Under the pieces are notes generated by a model. The model worked only from the letters and a program-made list of their open reading frames with translations, did no database searches and was not told where the DNA came from. A DNA stretch of 64,000 nucleotides from Bacteroidales bacterium. Lineage in GTDB: Bacteria > Bacteroidota > Bacteroidia > Bacteroidales > UBA932. A program made the translations under genes and the position numbers. The DNA is taken from NCBI GenBank assembly GCA_017626355.1, contig JAGAIY010000016.1, positions 62,001 to 126,000 of the forward strand, read 5' to 3'. This document shows positions 43,070 to 52,221 of this stretch, in pieces; the stretch's first letter is position 1, and each line of letters starts with the position of its first letter.

Positions 43070-44875
43070 ATGGATATCAGAAACATCGCGATCATCGCCC
43101 ACGTCGACCATGGCAAGACAACCCTTGTGGACAGGATGATCTATCAGGCGCGTCAGGCGCGCGAGCAGGAGAAGCTGGGAGAGCTTATCCTTGACAACAA
43201 TGACCTCGAAAGGGAACGAGGCATCACAATTCTTGCAAAGAATGTATCTGTAATATATAAGGGAGTCAAGATCAACATCATCGATACCCCGGGCCACAGC
43301 GACTTCGGTGGCGAGGTGGAGCGCGTCCTCAATATGGCGGACGGAGTGCTTCTGCTTGTGGATGCCTTTGAGGGCTGTATGCCTCAGACGAGATTCGTGC
43401 TCCAGAAGGCGATAGAGATGGGAAAGAAGCCGGTCGTGGTGGTCAACAAGGTTGACAAGCTCAACTGCCGCCCGGATGAGGTCCAGGAGGAAGTGTTCGA
43501 CCTTATGTTCTCCCTCGGAGCTACAGAGGACCAGCTTGATTTCCGTACTGTCTACGGCAGTGCCAAGCAGGGCTGGATGTCTCATGACTGGAAGGTGCAG
43601 ACCAATGACATAACTCCGCTTCTTGACACTATTCTGGAAGTGGTGCCTGCTCCTGAAGTTGTGGAAGGCACGCCTCAGATGCTCATTTCTTCTCTTGAGT
43701 ACTCACCTTATGTAGGCCGTATTGCGGTCGGAAGGGTGACCCGCGGTGAACTCAAGACAGGTATGAACATAACTCTCTGCAAGAGGTATGACATAATGCA
43801 GAAGCAGAAGATCAAGGAACTGATGGTCTTCGACGGTCTCGGCAAGGCTAAGACAGAGGAGGTCCAGTGCGGTGACATCTGTGCCGTAGTCGGAATAGAA
43901 GGCTTCGAGATCGGAGATACAATTGCCGATTTCGAGAATCCTGAGGCTCTTCCACCTATCAGCGTCGATGAACCTACCATGAGCATGCTCTTCTGCATCA
44001 ACAACTCTCCGTTCTTCGGCCGTGAGGGCAAGTTCGTGACTTCTCGTCATCTCAAGGAGCGTCTGGAGAAGGAGCTTGAGAAGAATCTGGCTCTGCGCGT
44101 GAAGCCGGGCCCGAATGCCGACTCGTTCATCGTGTACGGACGAGGCGTCCTTCATCTTTCCGTTCTCATCGAGACCATGCGTCGCGAGGGCTTCGAACTT
44201 CAGGTAGGTCAGCCTAAGGTGCTCGACAAGACTATCAACGGTCAGCGCTGCGAGCCTATAGAAAACCTTACCATCGATCTTCCGGAAGAGTTCGTGGGAA
44301 GGGCCATAGAGATGGTCACACGCAGGAAGGGTGCGCTTATCCAGATGGAAGGCAGGGGAGACAGGACCCATCTCGAATTCGACATTCCTGCAAGGGGACT
44401 CATGGGACTCAGAAGCAATCTTCTTACCGCGACCCAGGGTGAGGCTGTCGTAGCTCACCGTTTCAAGGATTACGAGCCTTACAAGGGTGACATAGAGCGT
44501 CGTACCAACGGTTCTCTCGTATCCCTCGAGACAGGTCTCTCGGTGGCTTATTCGATGGACAAGCTTCAGGACAGAGGCCGTTTCTTCATCGAGCCGGGTG
44601 TGGATATATACGAGGGTCAGGTTGTGGGTGAGCATACCCGTGAGCGTGACCTCAATATCAATATCTGCAAGACGAAGAAGCTTACGAACATGCGTGCATC
44701 CGGAAGTGATGATAAAGTGATGCTTCCGCCACCGGTCGTATTCTCTCTTGAGGAGGCACTTGAGTATATTCAGGAAGATGAGCTTGTTGAGGTTACTCCT
44801 AAGTCTATGAGACTCAGGAAGATAATCCTTAATGAGATAGAGCGTAAGAGAAAAAGTTCTGATTTCGATTGTTAA
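43070..44875 (+). CDS. typA: Translational GTPase TypA/BipA
   Basis: A 601-residue ribosome-associated GTPase involved in 50S assembly and stress or low-temperature growth. The G1 motif AHVDHGKTT lies at the start, G2/G3 in RERGITI and [14 protein letters not shown], and G4 NKVDK. EF-G-like domains II, III and V follow, then the TypA-specific C-terminal domain (ending [24 protein letters not shown]). Length is normal. It is a single gene; the -33 box of the yceD promoter overlaps its stop region. Confidence 0.97.
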   Translation: MDIRNIAIIAHVDHGKTTLVDRMIYQARQAREQEKLGELILDNNDLERERGITILAKNVSVIYKGVKINIIDTPGHSDFGGEVERVLNMADGVLLLVDAFEGCMPQTRFVLQKAIEMGKKPVVVVNKVDKLNCRPDEVQEEVFDLMFSLGATEDQLDFRTVYGSAKQGWMSHDWKVQTNDITPLLDTILEVVPAPEVVEGTPQMLISSLEYSPYVGRIAVGRVTRGELKTGMNITLCKRYDIMQKQKIKELMVFDGLGKAKTEEVQCGDICAVVGIEGFEIGDTIADFENPEALPPISVDEPTMSMLFCINNSPFFGREGKFVTSRHLKERLEKELEKNLALRVKPGPNADSFIVYGRGVLHLSVLIETMRREGFELQVGQPKVLDKTINGQRCEPIENLTIDLPEEFVGRAIEMVTRRKGALIQMEGRGDRTHLEFDIPARGLMGLRSNLLTATQGEAVVAHRFKDYEPYKGDIERRTNGSLVSLETGLSVAYSMDKLQDRGRFFIEPGVDIYEGQVVGEHTRERDLNINICKTKKLTNMRASGSDDKVMLPPPVVFSLEEALEYIQEDELVEVTPKSMRLRKIILNEIERKRKSSDFDC

Positions 44876-44899
44876 TCAGAAAAGTTTTTGTTACCTTTG
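44869..44899 (+). promoter_or_regulatory. yceD-rpmF promoter
   Basis: TTG at 44869-44871 (inside the end of typA), a 20-nt spacer, TACCTTTG at 44892-44899. The predicted start at about 44903 excludes the in-frame TTG at 44888 as start codon and supports ATG at 44915. Confidence 0.7.
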
Positions 44900-44914
44900 C
44901 AGGCTCAAATCAGT

Positions 44915-45439
44915 ATGGGTGAGAATTTTATCATACCTTTAGATGGGTTGGCGGCAGGTCGGAAGGAGTTTTTCTGGCAGGCCGGAAAGGAGTTCTTCGA
45001 AAGTTTTGACAATTCGGAAATCCTTGATGCAGAGCTGGTTGTGCGTGCATCTGCAGAAAAGTCCGGTCGTTATGTCGGAGTGGATTGCAGCGTGGAAGGC
45101 TCGGTTACTGTCGAGTGCGACAGGTGCCTGGACGATCTTCCGATGCCGGTTGATGTGGAGATTCTTCTCAGCGTCAAGTTCGGTGAGGTAGAGTCTTCGG
45201 ATGAGCATCAGGAAGGGGAGCGTGAGGTCATATTTGTCCCGGAGGACAATGCGGATCTTGACATGAGCCAGATAATATATGATTATGTATGTCTGTCTCT
45301 TCCCATGCAGCGCTGTCACGAAGACGGAGAATGCAATCCGGAGGTCATGAAGCGTCTTGTAGCGGAGCCTTCGGAGAGGACGGATGAAGTTGCGTCAAAT
45401 CCTTTTGCAGCCTTGAAGGAACTGATGGGGAACAGTTGA
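44915..45439 (+). CDS. YceD-family protein (DUF177)
   Basis: A 174-residue protein starting at ATG 44915. YceD/DUF177 proteins are encoded next to rpmF (L32) in most bacteria and have been linked to 23S rRNA or ribosome assembly. The family core VECDRCLDDLPMPVDVEILLSVKFGE has the CxxC pair, and a second region reads DYVCLSLPMQRCHEDGECNPEV. It begins about 12 nt after the predicted transcription start. rpmF follows 27 nt downstream, conserving the classical yceD-rpmF pairing. Confidence 0.93.
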   Translation: MGENFIIPLDGLAAGRKEFFWQAGKEFFESFDNSEILDAELVVRASAEKSGRYVGVDCSVEGSVTVECDRCLDDLPMPVDVEILLSVKFGEVESSDEHQEGEREVIFVPEDNADLDMSQIIYDYVCLSLPMQRCHEDGECNPEVMKRLVAEPSERTDEVASNPFAALKELMGNS

Positions 45440-45466
45440 AAACAAATAAATTAAAAATATAGAACA

Positions 45467-45649
45467 ATGGCACATCCAAAACACAAAGTCTCTAAGCAGA
45501 GACGTGACAAAAGAAGAACACATGACGTGGCTGTAGTTCCTACACTCGCAACATGTTCAAACTGCGGTGCTACTATCATGTACCACAGAGTATGTCCTGA
45601 GTGCGGCTATTACAGAGGCCGTCAGATCATTGAGAAGAAGGCTGAGTAG
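45467..45649 (+). CDS. rpmF: 50S ribosomal protein L32
   Basis: A 60-residue protein of the large subunit. The basic N-terminus (MAHPKHKVSKQRRDKRR) is followed by a complete zinc ribbon with Cys30, Cys33, Cys43 and Cys46. Length and sequence are standard. It is transcribed with yceD; tRNA-Arg begins 15 nt after its stop and probably shares the transcript, which would end at the hairpin at 45738-45773. Confidence 0.98.
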   Translation: MAHPKHKVSKQRRDKRRTHDVAVVPTLATCSNCGATIMYHRVCPECGYYRGRQIIEKKAE

Positions 45650-45664
45650 TCTTGATTCTCAAAT

Positions 45665-45736
45665 GGCCCTGTAGTTCAACGGATAGAATGGAAGTTTCCT
45701 AAACTTTAGATAGCAGTTCGATTCTGCTCGGGGCTA
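45665..45736 (+). tRNA. tRNA-Arg (CCT)
   Basis: A 72-nt cloverleaf: 7-bp acceptor (first pair G-U), D-stem GTTC/GAAT, anticodon stem GAAGT/ACTTT with loop TTCCTAA (anticodon CCT at 45698-45700), T-arm AGCAG-TTCGATT-CTGCT. CCA is not encoded. It reads AGG codons. It directly follows rpmF and is followed within 2 nt by a terminator. Confidence 0.95.
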
Positions 45737-45737
45737 C

Positions 45738-45773
45738 AAAAAAGGGAGATGCGACGACGCATCTCCCTTTTTT
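45738..45773 (+). terminator. Terminator of yceD-rpmF-tRNA-Arg
   Basis: A perfect 16-bp stem (45738-45753 with 45758-45773), 4-nt loop, with six A on the left and six T on the right. It begins 2 nt after the tRNA. Confidence 0.95.
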
Positions 45774-45787
45774 GTATGCTCCCGCCT

Positions 45788-45880
45788 CCCTGCATCTTAA
45801 CCCTCTGTCTGTCAGCGCCTTCTGTCTTCTCGGGTGTTCCTTGGGATGCACCCGAAAAAGCTTAAGAGGCTGTGCTTCAG
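45788..45880 (-). repeat. Dispersed hairpin element, copy C
   Basis: Reads on the minus strand. Left unit CTGAAGCACAGCCTCTTA (complement of 45863-45880), hairpin CGGGTG-N12-CACCCG (45831-45854), right unit CTGACAGACAGAGGGTTA (complement of 45798-45815). ACAGAGGGTTA is identical to copy D. Unit-to-unit spacing is 65 nt. This is the only copy not located between convergent genes: it lies between a terminator and the ridA promoter. Confidence 0.75.
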
Positions 45881-45896
45881 TACTTTGGTGTGTCTG

Positions 45897-45927
45897 TTGT
45901 TTATGTGCGTTATTATTTCTATATTTG
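45897..45927 (+). promoter_or_regulatory. ridA operon promoter
   Basis: TTG at 45897-45899, a 20-nt spacer, TATATTTG at 45920-45927. It drives ridA and possibly the seven genes after it. The remainder of 45774-45968 has no gene; it holds repeat copy C and this promoter. Confidence 0.75.
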
Positions 45928-45968
45928 CATGTTAACATTGATTGAAAACCGTTTAAACATTTAAGATT

Positions 45969-46343
45969 ATGAAAAAGGTGATTGCAACAGAGAATGCTCC
46001 TAAGGCTGTAGGCCCATATTCACAGGCTATCGAGGTGAACGGAACACTTTATATTTCAGGTCAGATTCCGGTGAATCCGGCGGATGGCAAGGTTCAGGAG
46101 GATATCGTTGCAGCTGCGCATCAGTCTCTTAAGAACATCGGTGCTATACTCAATGAGGCTGGCATGACCTATGACAATGTGGTGAAGACAACTGTTCTTC
46201 TTGCAGATATAGCTGATTTCAAGGCAGTCAACGAGGTGTATGCTGAATATTTCACAGGAGACAAGCCTGCAAGGGCATGCTATCAGGCAGCAGCTCTTCC
46301 TCTCGGAGTGAAGGTCGAGATTGAGGCTATTGCTGTAAAATAA
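45969..46343 (+). CDS. RidA-family enamine/imine deaminase
   Basis: A 124-residue protein of the YjgF/YER057c/UK114 family. RidA hydrolyses reactive 2-aminoacrylate-type enamines released by PLP enzymes such as serine/threonine dehydratases. Family marks are NAPKAVGPYSQAIEVNGTLYISGQIP, the GAILNEAGMTYDNVVKTTV block and the substrate-binding Arg in PARACYQAAALPLGVKVEIEAIA. Trimer formation is expected. Its TAA overlaps the next ATG by one base (TAATG). Confidence 0.95.
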   Translation: MKKVIATENAPKAVGPYSQAIEVNGTLYISGQIPVNPADGKVQEDIVAAAHQSLKNIGAILNEAGMTYDNVVKTTVLLADIADFKAVNEVYAEYFTGDKPARACYQAAALPLGVKVEIEAIAVK

Positions 46344-48532
46344 TGAACAAGAAGACACTTGTCCTCTGCCTCTCCATCCTTGCAGTAATGTTTGCAGGGC
46401 TTGCAGTGGCAGTTGGTTTTCTGTATTCGGGAACCGGTACAGGACGGTCGGACTCTTCGCAGGTTGCGGATGAAAGCCGCTACCTGCTTCTTCGTGCTGT
46501 TCCTTCTGATGCTGTGGCGGTCTTCTGTTTCTCCGATATGGAAGATGCACCTCTGGATTTTTTCTCCAATGAACTTACGGATGTTGCCGGTTCTGCCAGG
46601 ACTGCGGTTTCCGTCCATCATTGCGGTGCTTCCGAATTGAAGCCTCTTTATGTTTTCGATGCCGGCAGGACTTCCGATACTCCTTCGCAAAGAGCTGTCT
46701 CGCTGATTCAGATGGCGGACAGTCTCAAGCTTTATTCGCAGCTCCTGGACTGTTCGGTCTTTCCGGGTTCAGGCAAGCATCTGTCCGGACGTTCACTTGT
46801 TCTGGTATCATCACAGGAAAATCTTGTAAGGTCTTCTGTAAGACATCTTCAGGAGGGACTTTCGATAATGGATGCTCCCGGATTTGCCGATGCATCGGCT
46901 TCGGTTGGCGGTAGAGATGTCCTGTTCATTGCGAACGAATATGTCCAGAGACTGATCGGAACCCTGATGAGCAGGTCCTATTCAAGATATTCATCCTTCT
47001 TTTCGCATTTTGCGGACTGGACTGTCTTTGACATGGAAGACAGCGGCTGTCTTGTCGGAACCGCTGTTTATGAAAAGGGAACTTCTGATTTCATGGAAAT
47101 ACTTGAGCAGTCCCAGCCTGTGGTCTCATCCCTGTCTGCCGTACTTCCTTCATATACTGTCTTTGCTTCTTCTCTTGCAGTCCGTGATGCCGATGCATAC
47201 ATCGCTTCATACGAAGGCTTTGTGGATTCAAGGCAGGAGCTGGCAAGGTATAGGGCGAGACAGAAGGAACTTGCACGTGATGCGGGAATGACGATAGAGG
47301 ATTTTGTGAGGCTTTCTGCGGTTGAGGAAGTGGCTAAGGCATCTTTCAAGATCGGCGGTAAGCTTGAGCAGGTGAACCTCGTCAGGGTCGGTAAGGAGGG
47401 GCTGGCCTCTCTGTTTGATGAAGATCTGTCTTCGCGCTCTTACTCTCCTTCTGTGCATGATTACAGGTATGCGGGTTTCATTTCTTCGGTATTCGGAAAG
47501 CTCTTTGAACTTGAGGATGAAAGCTGTTACACATATGTGGGAGGCTGGATCGTGTCCGGAAGCCGTAAGGCTATAGAGGAGTATGCGGATGGAAGCGCGT
47601 TGGAATATACTCTGGCTGACCAGATGGCTGATGCCGGTCAGGAAGACCTTCTTGCTGCTGTACCTGTCGTCTTCCAATCTTATTTTTCTTTCACTGAAGA
47701 CAAGGATATGCTTGGAGATATCTTCTCCAGGAAAGCGCTTCCTTATGTGTCCTCAATTGTGGAAGGCAGCGATTACAGTCCCGTCGTGACCAGGGTGTTC
47801 AAGGAGAAGAAGGATACACGCATTTCTGTAGACCTGATAAGGGCGGAGGTAAAGAGAACCAAGGCTCCTGAAAAGGAGAGGGATACGACGGTAGTTGTTC
47901 CTCAGGGCCCGTACGAGGTCATGAACTCCGGCACCGGAAAGATGAACCGTTTCTATCAGAACAGCCATCTTTCTCTTTGCCTGAGCGAAGAGGGCAAGGA
48001 CCTGTGGGGCATACCTTTCAAGGATAAGATATGCGGATATGCCCGTACCATTGATTACTATGCCAACGGCAAGCTTCAGATTCTGTTCGGAGCCGGAACC
48101 AAGATATATCTGATAGACAGGTTGGGACGCTTTGTCAAGGGTTTCCCTGTCGAACTGGGCAAGGAGATTCTGCTCGGTCCGGAACCATATGACTTCAATG
48201 GAACGCATAAGTATAATGCTATGGTCCTTCATAAGGACAATACGATAGAAATGTACAACCTCAAGGGACAGAAGCCGGACTCATGGAAGGGAATCAAGGC
48301 TGAGGAGACAATCAAGTCACTTCCTGAACTGATCACTGTCGGAGGCAAATCCTTCTGGGTTGTAAGGACTTCCATCCAGACTCTCATCTTCCCGTTTGTC
48401 GGAGGAGAACCTGTGACAAAGTTCGAAGGTGACAGGAAGATACGTCCGGACAGTCCTGTGACAGTGCAGGATGTTACATCTGTGGAAGTGGAATGCTATG
48501 ACGGGCATAAGCGTACCATCAAACTTAAATGA
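46343..48532 (+). CDS. Membrane-anchored protein of unknown function
   Basis: A 729-residue protein. A membrane anchor or uncleaved signal at about 5-28 (LVLCLSILAVMFAGLAVAVGFLY) is followed by a long extracytoplasmic region. The N-terminal part (about 45-530), with ESRYLLLRAVPSDAVAVFCF, resembles the general pattern of DUF3352-like proteins, but I cannot assign a family. The C-terminal part (about 555-729) has short repeated beta elements (IDYYANGKLQILFGAG, KYNAMVLHKDNTIEMYNLKGQ) suggestive of beta-propeller blades. It lies between ridA and an acyl-CoA ligase gene with overlapping ends, so it is translated within the same operon. Confidence 0.75.
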   Translation: MNKKTLVLCLSILAVMFAGLAVAVGFLYSGTGTGRSDSSQVADESRYLLLRAVPSDAVAVFCFSDMEDAPLDFFSNELTDVAGSARTAVSVHHCGASELKPLYVFDAGRTSDTPSQRAVSLIQMADSLKLYSQLLDCSVFPGSGKHLSGRSLVLVSSQENLVRSSVRHLQEGLSIMDAPGFADASASVGGRDVLFIANEYVQRLIGTLMSRSYSRYSSFFSHFADWTVFDMEDSGCLVGTAVYEKGTSDFMEILEQSQPVVSSLSAVLPSYTVFASSLAVRDADAYIASYEGFVDSRQELARYRARQKELARDAGMTIEDFVRLSAVEEVAKASFKIGGKLEQVNLVRVGKEGLASLFDEDLSSRSYSPSVHDYRYAGFISSVFGKLFELEDESCYTYVGGWIVSGSRKAIEEYADGSALEYTLADQMADAGQEDLLAAVPVVFQSYFSFTEDKDMLGDIFSRKALPYVSSIVEGSDYSPVVTRVFKEKKDTRISVDLIRAEVKRTKAPEKERDTTVVVPQGPYEVMNSGTGKMNRFYQNSHLSLCLSEEGKDLWGIPFKDKICGYARTIDYYANGKLQILFGAGTKIYLIDRLGRFVKGFPVELGKEILLGPEPYDFNGTHKYNAMVLHKDNTIEMYNLKGQKPDSWKGIKAEETIKSLPELITVGGKSFWVVRTSIQTLIFPFVGGEPVTKFEGDRKIRPDSPVTVQDVTSVEVECYDGHKRTIKLK

Positions 48533-48555
48533 TAACGTACATTAACTTAGATATT

Positions 48556-50214
48556 ATGGAATTTACTTCAGTAAACAAAATCTATCAGGAGGCTTTCAAG
48601 AAGCATTGGGAGCGTCCGGCAATTTCCAATTATCAGGGTGTTACCCTCAAGTATGGAGATGTGGCAAGAAGAATTGCCAAGCTTCATATCATGTTCGAGG
48701 AGTGTGGTCTGGAGAAGGGTGACAAGGTGGCTCTCTGTTCAAGGAACCAGGCTAACTGGGCAGTGGCATTTCTTGCCGCGATGACATACGGCGCCGTTCC
48801 TGTACCGCTTCTGCATGAGTTCAAGTCGAGCAATATCCATCATCTCGTAAACCATTCGGAGGCGAAGATCCTCTTTGTCGATGATGTCATCTGGGAAGGT
48901 CTCACAGAGACCGAGATGCCTGATCTTCATGCTATCATTCAGGTCAACACATTCAAGCTTCTCTATGCTGCTGATGAGCACATAGTGGAAGTACGTGAGC
49001 ATCTCAACGAACTTTTCGGCAGGAAATATCCTATGGCATTCACTCCTGATGCCCTTGACTATTATGAGGACTCAGCGGAAGAGCTTGCTATAATTAATTA
49101 TACTTCAGGTACTTCCGGTTTCTCGAAGGGTGTAATGATCCCATATCGTGCCATTTTTTCGAACATTGAATTCGCAAAGAAGGTGCTGCCTGAACTTGAC
49201 CATACAAAGAACATGGTGTCAATGCTCCCGTCAGCTCATATGTACGGCCTCATGTTCGAACTTATGTACGAACTCAGTGTAGGAGCACATGTCCATTTCC
49301 TTTCGAGGGTTCCAAGTCCGAAGATCATCATGCAGGCTATGTCTGAAGTAAAGCCGTATCTTGTCATTGCGGTTCCTCTTGTCATTGAGAAGATCTACAA
49401 GAGCAAGGTAAAGCCGGTGCTAGAGAAGGAAGGAATCAGGTTCCTCATGAAGCTTCCTGGCCTTAATCAGGTGGTTATGAACAAGATCAAAGCTGAGCTT
49501 GTGAATGCATTCGGTGGTGAGTTCTATGAAGTGATCATAGGCGGTGCCGCTTTCAATAAGGAGGTAGAGGCCTTCTTCAAGCAGATCGGCTTCCCTTTCA
49601 CAGTGGGATATGGAATGACCGAGTGTGCACCTATCATCACTTATGACGACTGGCAGAATGAAAAACTTTATTCATGCGGTAAGGCGGCTCCTAATCTTGA
49701 GGTCAAAATCGATTCACCGGATCCTGAGAATGTTGCAGGTGAGATTCTCGTGAAGGGTGCCAACGTGTTCATGGGTTACTATAAGAACGAGGAAGCTACA
49801 AAGGCGACCTTCACCGAGGACGGCTGGTTCAGAACAGGTGATATGGGAGTTCTTGACGCAGACGGAAGCCTTTTCATCAGGGGCAGGTCAAAGTGCATGA
49901 TTCTTGGTCCGAGCGGTCAGAACATTTATCCTGAGGAAGTTGAGACTGTAATCAACAGTCAGCCATATGTCGTGGATTCGCTTGTAGTTGAAGAGGATGG
50001 CGGTCTCACAGCACTCATCTATCCGGATTTCGCTCAGGGCGCAAAGGACGGAATGGATCAGAGAACTTTTGCGAAATATATAGAAGATACGCTTCCGGAA
50101 CTCAATAAGGAACTTCCTAACTATGCGAGGCTCAAGAAGATAAAGGTCATGACCGAAGACTTCGAGAGGACTCCGAAGAAGAGTATCAAGAGATATCTTT
50201 ATCAGAGATCATAA
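48556..50214 (+). CDS. Long-chain acyl-CoA synthetase-like AMP-forming ligase
   Basis: A 552-residue enzyme from ATG 48556. An upstream in-frame ATG at 48529 overlaps the previous stop (ATGA) and would add the residues MITYINLDI; either start is possible. The AMP-binding P-loop is IINYTSGTSGFSKG; further motifs are VGYGMTECAPI and WFRTGDMGVLDADGSLFIRGRSK, with a C-terminal catalytic Lys region near RTPKKSIKRYL. It activates fatty acids to acyl-CoA via an acyl-adenylate. Chain-length preference cannot be told. It is in the ridA operon. Confidence 0.9.
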   Translation: MEFTSVNKIYQEAFKKHWERPAISNYQGVTLKYGDVARRIAKLHIMFEECGLEKGDKVALCSRNQANWAVAFLAAMTYGAVPVPLLHEFKSSNIHHLVNHSEAKILFVDDVIWEGLTETEMPDLHAIIQVNTFKLLYAADEHIVEVREHLNELFGRKYPMAFTPDALDYYEDSAEELAIINYTSGTSGFSKGVMIPYRAIFSNIEFAKKVLPELDHTKNMVSMLPSAHMYGLMFELMYELSVGAHVHFLSRVPSPKIIMQAMSEVKPYLVIAVPLVIEKIYKSKVKPVLEKEGIRFLMKLPGLNQVVMNKIKAELVNAFGGEFYEVIIGGAAFNKEVEAFFKQIGFPFTVGYGMTECAPIITYDDWQNEKLYSCGKAAPNLEVKIDSPDPENVAGEILVKGANVFMGYYKNEEATKATFTEDGWFRTGDMGVLDADGSLFIRGRSKCMILGPSGQNIYPEEVETVINSQPYVVDSLVVEEDGGLTALIYPDFAQGAKDGMDQRTFAKYIEDTLPELNKELPNYARLKKIKVMTEDFERTPKKSIKRYLYQRS

Positions 50215-50218
50215 TCAT

Positions 50219-50623
50219 ATGGAGAAATTTGATCAGAGCTACATTCAGATGGCAGGAGTCTGGGCGCAGAACTCCTATTGCAAGAGACGTCAGGTCGGCG
50301 CGCTCCTCGTAAAGGACCGTATGATCATTTCGGACGGTTACAACGGAACCCCTTCAGGCTTCGAAAACATTTGTGAAGATGAAAACGGGATTACAAAACC
50401 TTATGTCCTTCATGCAGAGGCTAATGCAATCAGCAAGGTCGCTCAGTCGGGCAACAGCAGCAAAGGGGCCACATTGTATGTGACCGCGTCCCCTTGCATG
50501 GAATGTGCTAAACTGATCATCCAGGCCGGTATCAGAAGGGTCGTGTATCGCGATGCCTATCGTCTTACAGACGGAATAGATCTTCTGAAGAGAGCCGGCA
50601 TAGAAGTGGAACAGGTCGGATAG
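50219..50623 (+). CDS. Deoxycytidylate deaminase-like protein
   Basis: A 134-residue cytidine/dCMP deaminase family protein. Zinc ligands His65 (in HAEANA with proton-shuttle Glu67), Cys93 and Cys96 (PCMEC) are present. The motif YNGTPSGFENICED at 41-54 is typical of dCMP deaminases (ComEB type), which supply dUMP for thymidylate synthesis. It is slightly shorter than many dCMP deaminases. It starts 4 nt after the ligase stop, and the S41 protease gene follows 10 nt later. Confidence 0.92.
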   Translation: MEKFDQSYIQMAGVWAQNSYCKRRQVGALLVKDRMIISDGYNGTPSGFENICEDENGITKPYVLHAEANAISKVAQSGNSSKGATLYVTASPCMECAKLIIQAGIRRVVYRDAYRLTDGIDLLKRAGIEVEQVG

Positions 50624-50633
50624 GCCAACGAAT

Positions 50634-52220
50634 ATGAAGAAGATAGACAACAATATCCTTACAGCACTTCTGGGAGTGATTCTGGGAGTGCTTCTTACCA
50701 TGGTGACGCTTAAGATGTTGCCGGACAAGAAGTTTGACGGTGATTACGATAGATGGAGAAAGCTTAACCTGATTCTTCAGGAGGTGCAGAAGAATTATGT
50801 CGACACGATCGATATGGTCGGCATGACCGATGCGGCTGTTGAAGCGGCACTTTCTGAGCTTGATCCTCATTCCGTGTATCTCCCGCCGGTGGAACTTACT
50901 GAGTCGGAAACAGAGCTTGCCGGTAATTTTGAAGGAATCGGCATACAGTTCAATGTGCCGAATGACACTGCCATAGTGCTCAGTGTCATCCCCGGAGGCC
51001 CTTCCGAGAAGGCCGGGCTTACCCAAGGTGACAGGATAGTCCTTGTCGGTGGAAGAACCATAGCCGGCAACAAGACTCCTCAGGACAGTATGGTCCGCAT
51101 GATGAAGGGACCTTCAGGTTCGAAGGTCAAGATTACTGTCAACAGGGACGGTACTCTCATACCTTTTGAAATCACACGTGACAAGATTCCTGTTAACTGT
51201 GTCGATGCAGCTTTCATGATCGATGACAGAACAGGATACATCAAGTTGTCTAAATTCACCCGCACTACTTACAAGGAAGTCTCGGAGGCATCTGACAAGC
51301 TTGTCGCTCAGGGTATGAAAAGGCTCATATTCGATCTCAGGGACAATACGGGAGGATATTTCGACCAGGCCCTCATGCTTTCCAACATGTTCCTGCGTCG
51401 TGGCGATATGATCGTCTACATGGAGGGACTTCATCGTCCCCGTCAGGATTTCGATGCAGACGGCCGAGGCTCACTGAAGGATATCGAGCTTTCAGTTCTT
51501 ATAGACGAAGGCTCGGCATCTTCGAGTGAGATCTTCGCAGGTGCCATTCAGGATAATGACAGGGGAGTCATTGTCGGAAGACGTTCTTTCGGCAAAGGAC
51601 TTGTGCAGGAACCGATAAACTTCTCTGACGGCTCAGGAGTCAGACTCACTGTGGCACGTTTCCATACCCCTTCAGGCAGATGTATTCAGAAGCCATATGA
51701 CAAGAACTACGAATATGACATATATGAGCGTTATGCCCACGGAGAGATGACCTCGGCTGACAGCATGAAGGTGGACACGACTTCAGTCTACTATACATTG
51801 AAAGGCCGCAGGGTGTATGGAGGAGGAGGCATAATGCCTGATGTCTTCGTTCCGATCGATACGACGAAGGCGACGAAGTTCTTCATCAACTGTAACAAGA
51901 AGGCTACTGCCGTCAGGTTCGCGTCGTCGATGTTCGACAGATACCGTGGAGCCCTGGCTCAGATTGATGATTTCGAGAAACTTTCCGATTGGCTGGACGG
52001 AGTAGGTCTGGAGGCCGGCTTCCTCAGATTCGCCAAGGATGTTGACGGACTTGTTCCGGAAGAAGGCGAATGGGAGAAGACCAGGGACTATATGATGCCT
52101 CAGCTGAGGGCTCTGACAGGACGCTTCTCAAAACTTGATGATGAGGCTTTCTACAGGTTCTATCTGCCTGTGGATGATGCTATACAGACTGCTTTGAAGA
52201 ATCCTTCAAAAATTGACTGA
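50634..52220 (+). CDS. C-terminal processing protease (S41, CtpA/Prc-like)
   Basis: A 528-residue periplasmic serine protease. N-terminal anchor or signal about 8-28; PDZ domain about 95-170 (ELAGNFEGIGIQF, VIPGGPSEKAGLTQGDRIV); protease core with RLIFDLRDNTGG at 230-241, the nucleophile segment GSASSSEIF at 293-301, and catalytic Lys321 in RRSFGKG. It degrades or trims proteins with exposed C-termini. The C-terminal extension (about 410-528) is helical and unassigned. Its stop overlaps the upstream TTG of the next frame. Confidence 0.94.
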   Translation: MKKIDNNILTALLGVILGVLLTMVTLKMLPDKKFDGDYDRWRKLNLILQEVQKNYVDTIDMVGMTDAAVEAALSELDPHSVYLPPVELTESETELAGNFEGIGIQFNVPNDTAIVLSVIPGGPSEKAGLTQGDRIVLVGGRTIAGNKTPQDSMVRMMKGPSGSKVKITVNRDGTLIPFEITRDKIPVNCVDAAFMIDDRTGYIKLSKFTRTTYKEVSEASDKLVAQGMKRLIFDLRDNTGGYFDQALMLSNMFLRRGDMIVYMEGLHRPRQDFDADGRGSLKDIELSVLIDEGSASSSEIFAGAIQDNDRGVIVGRRSFGKGLVQEPINFSDGSGVRLTVARFHTPSGRCIQKPYDKNYEYDIYERYAHGEMTSADSMKVDTTSVYYTLKGRRVYGGGGIMPDVFVPIDTTKATKFFINCNKKATAVRFASSMFDRYRGALAQIDDFEKLSDWLDGVGLEAGFLRFAKDVDGLVPEEGEWEKTRDYMMPQLRALTGRFSKLDDEAFYRFYLPVDDAIQTALKNPSKID

Positions 52221-52221
52221 C

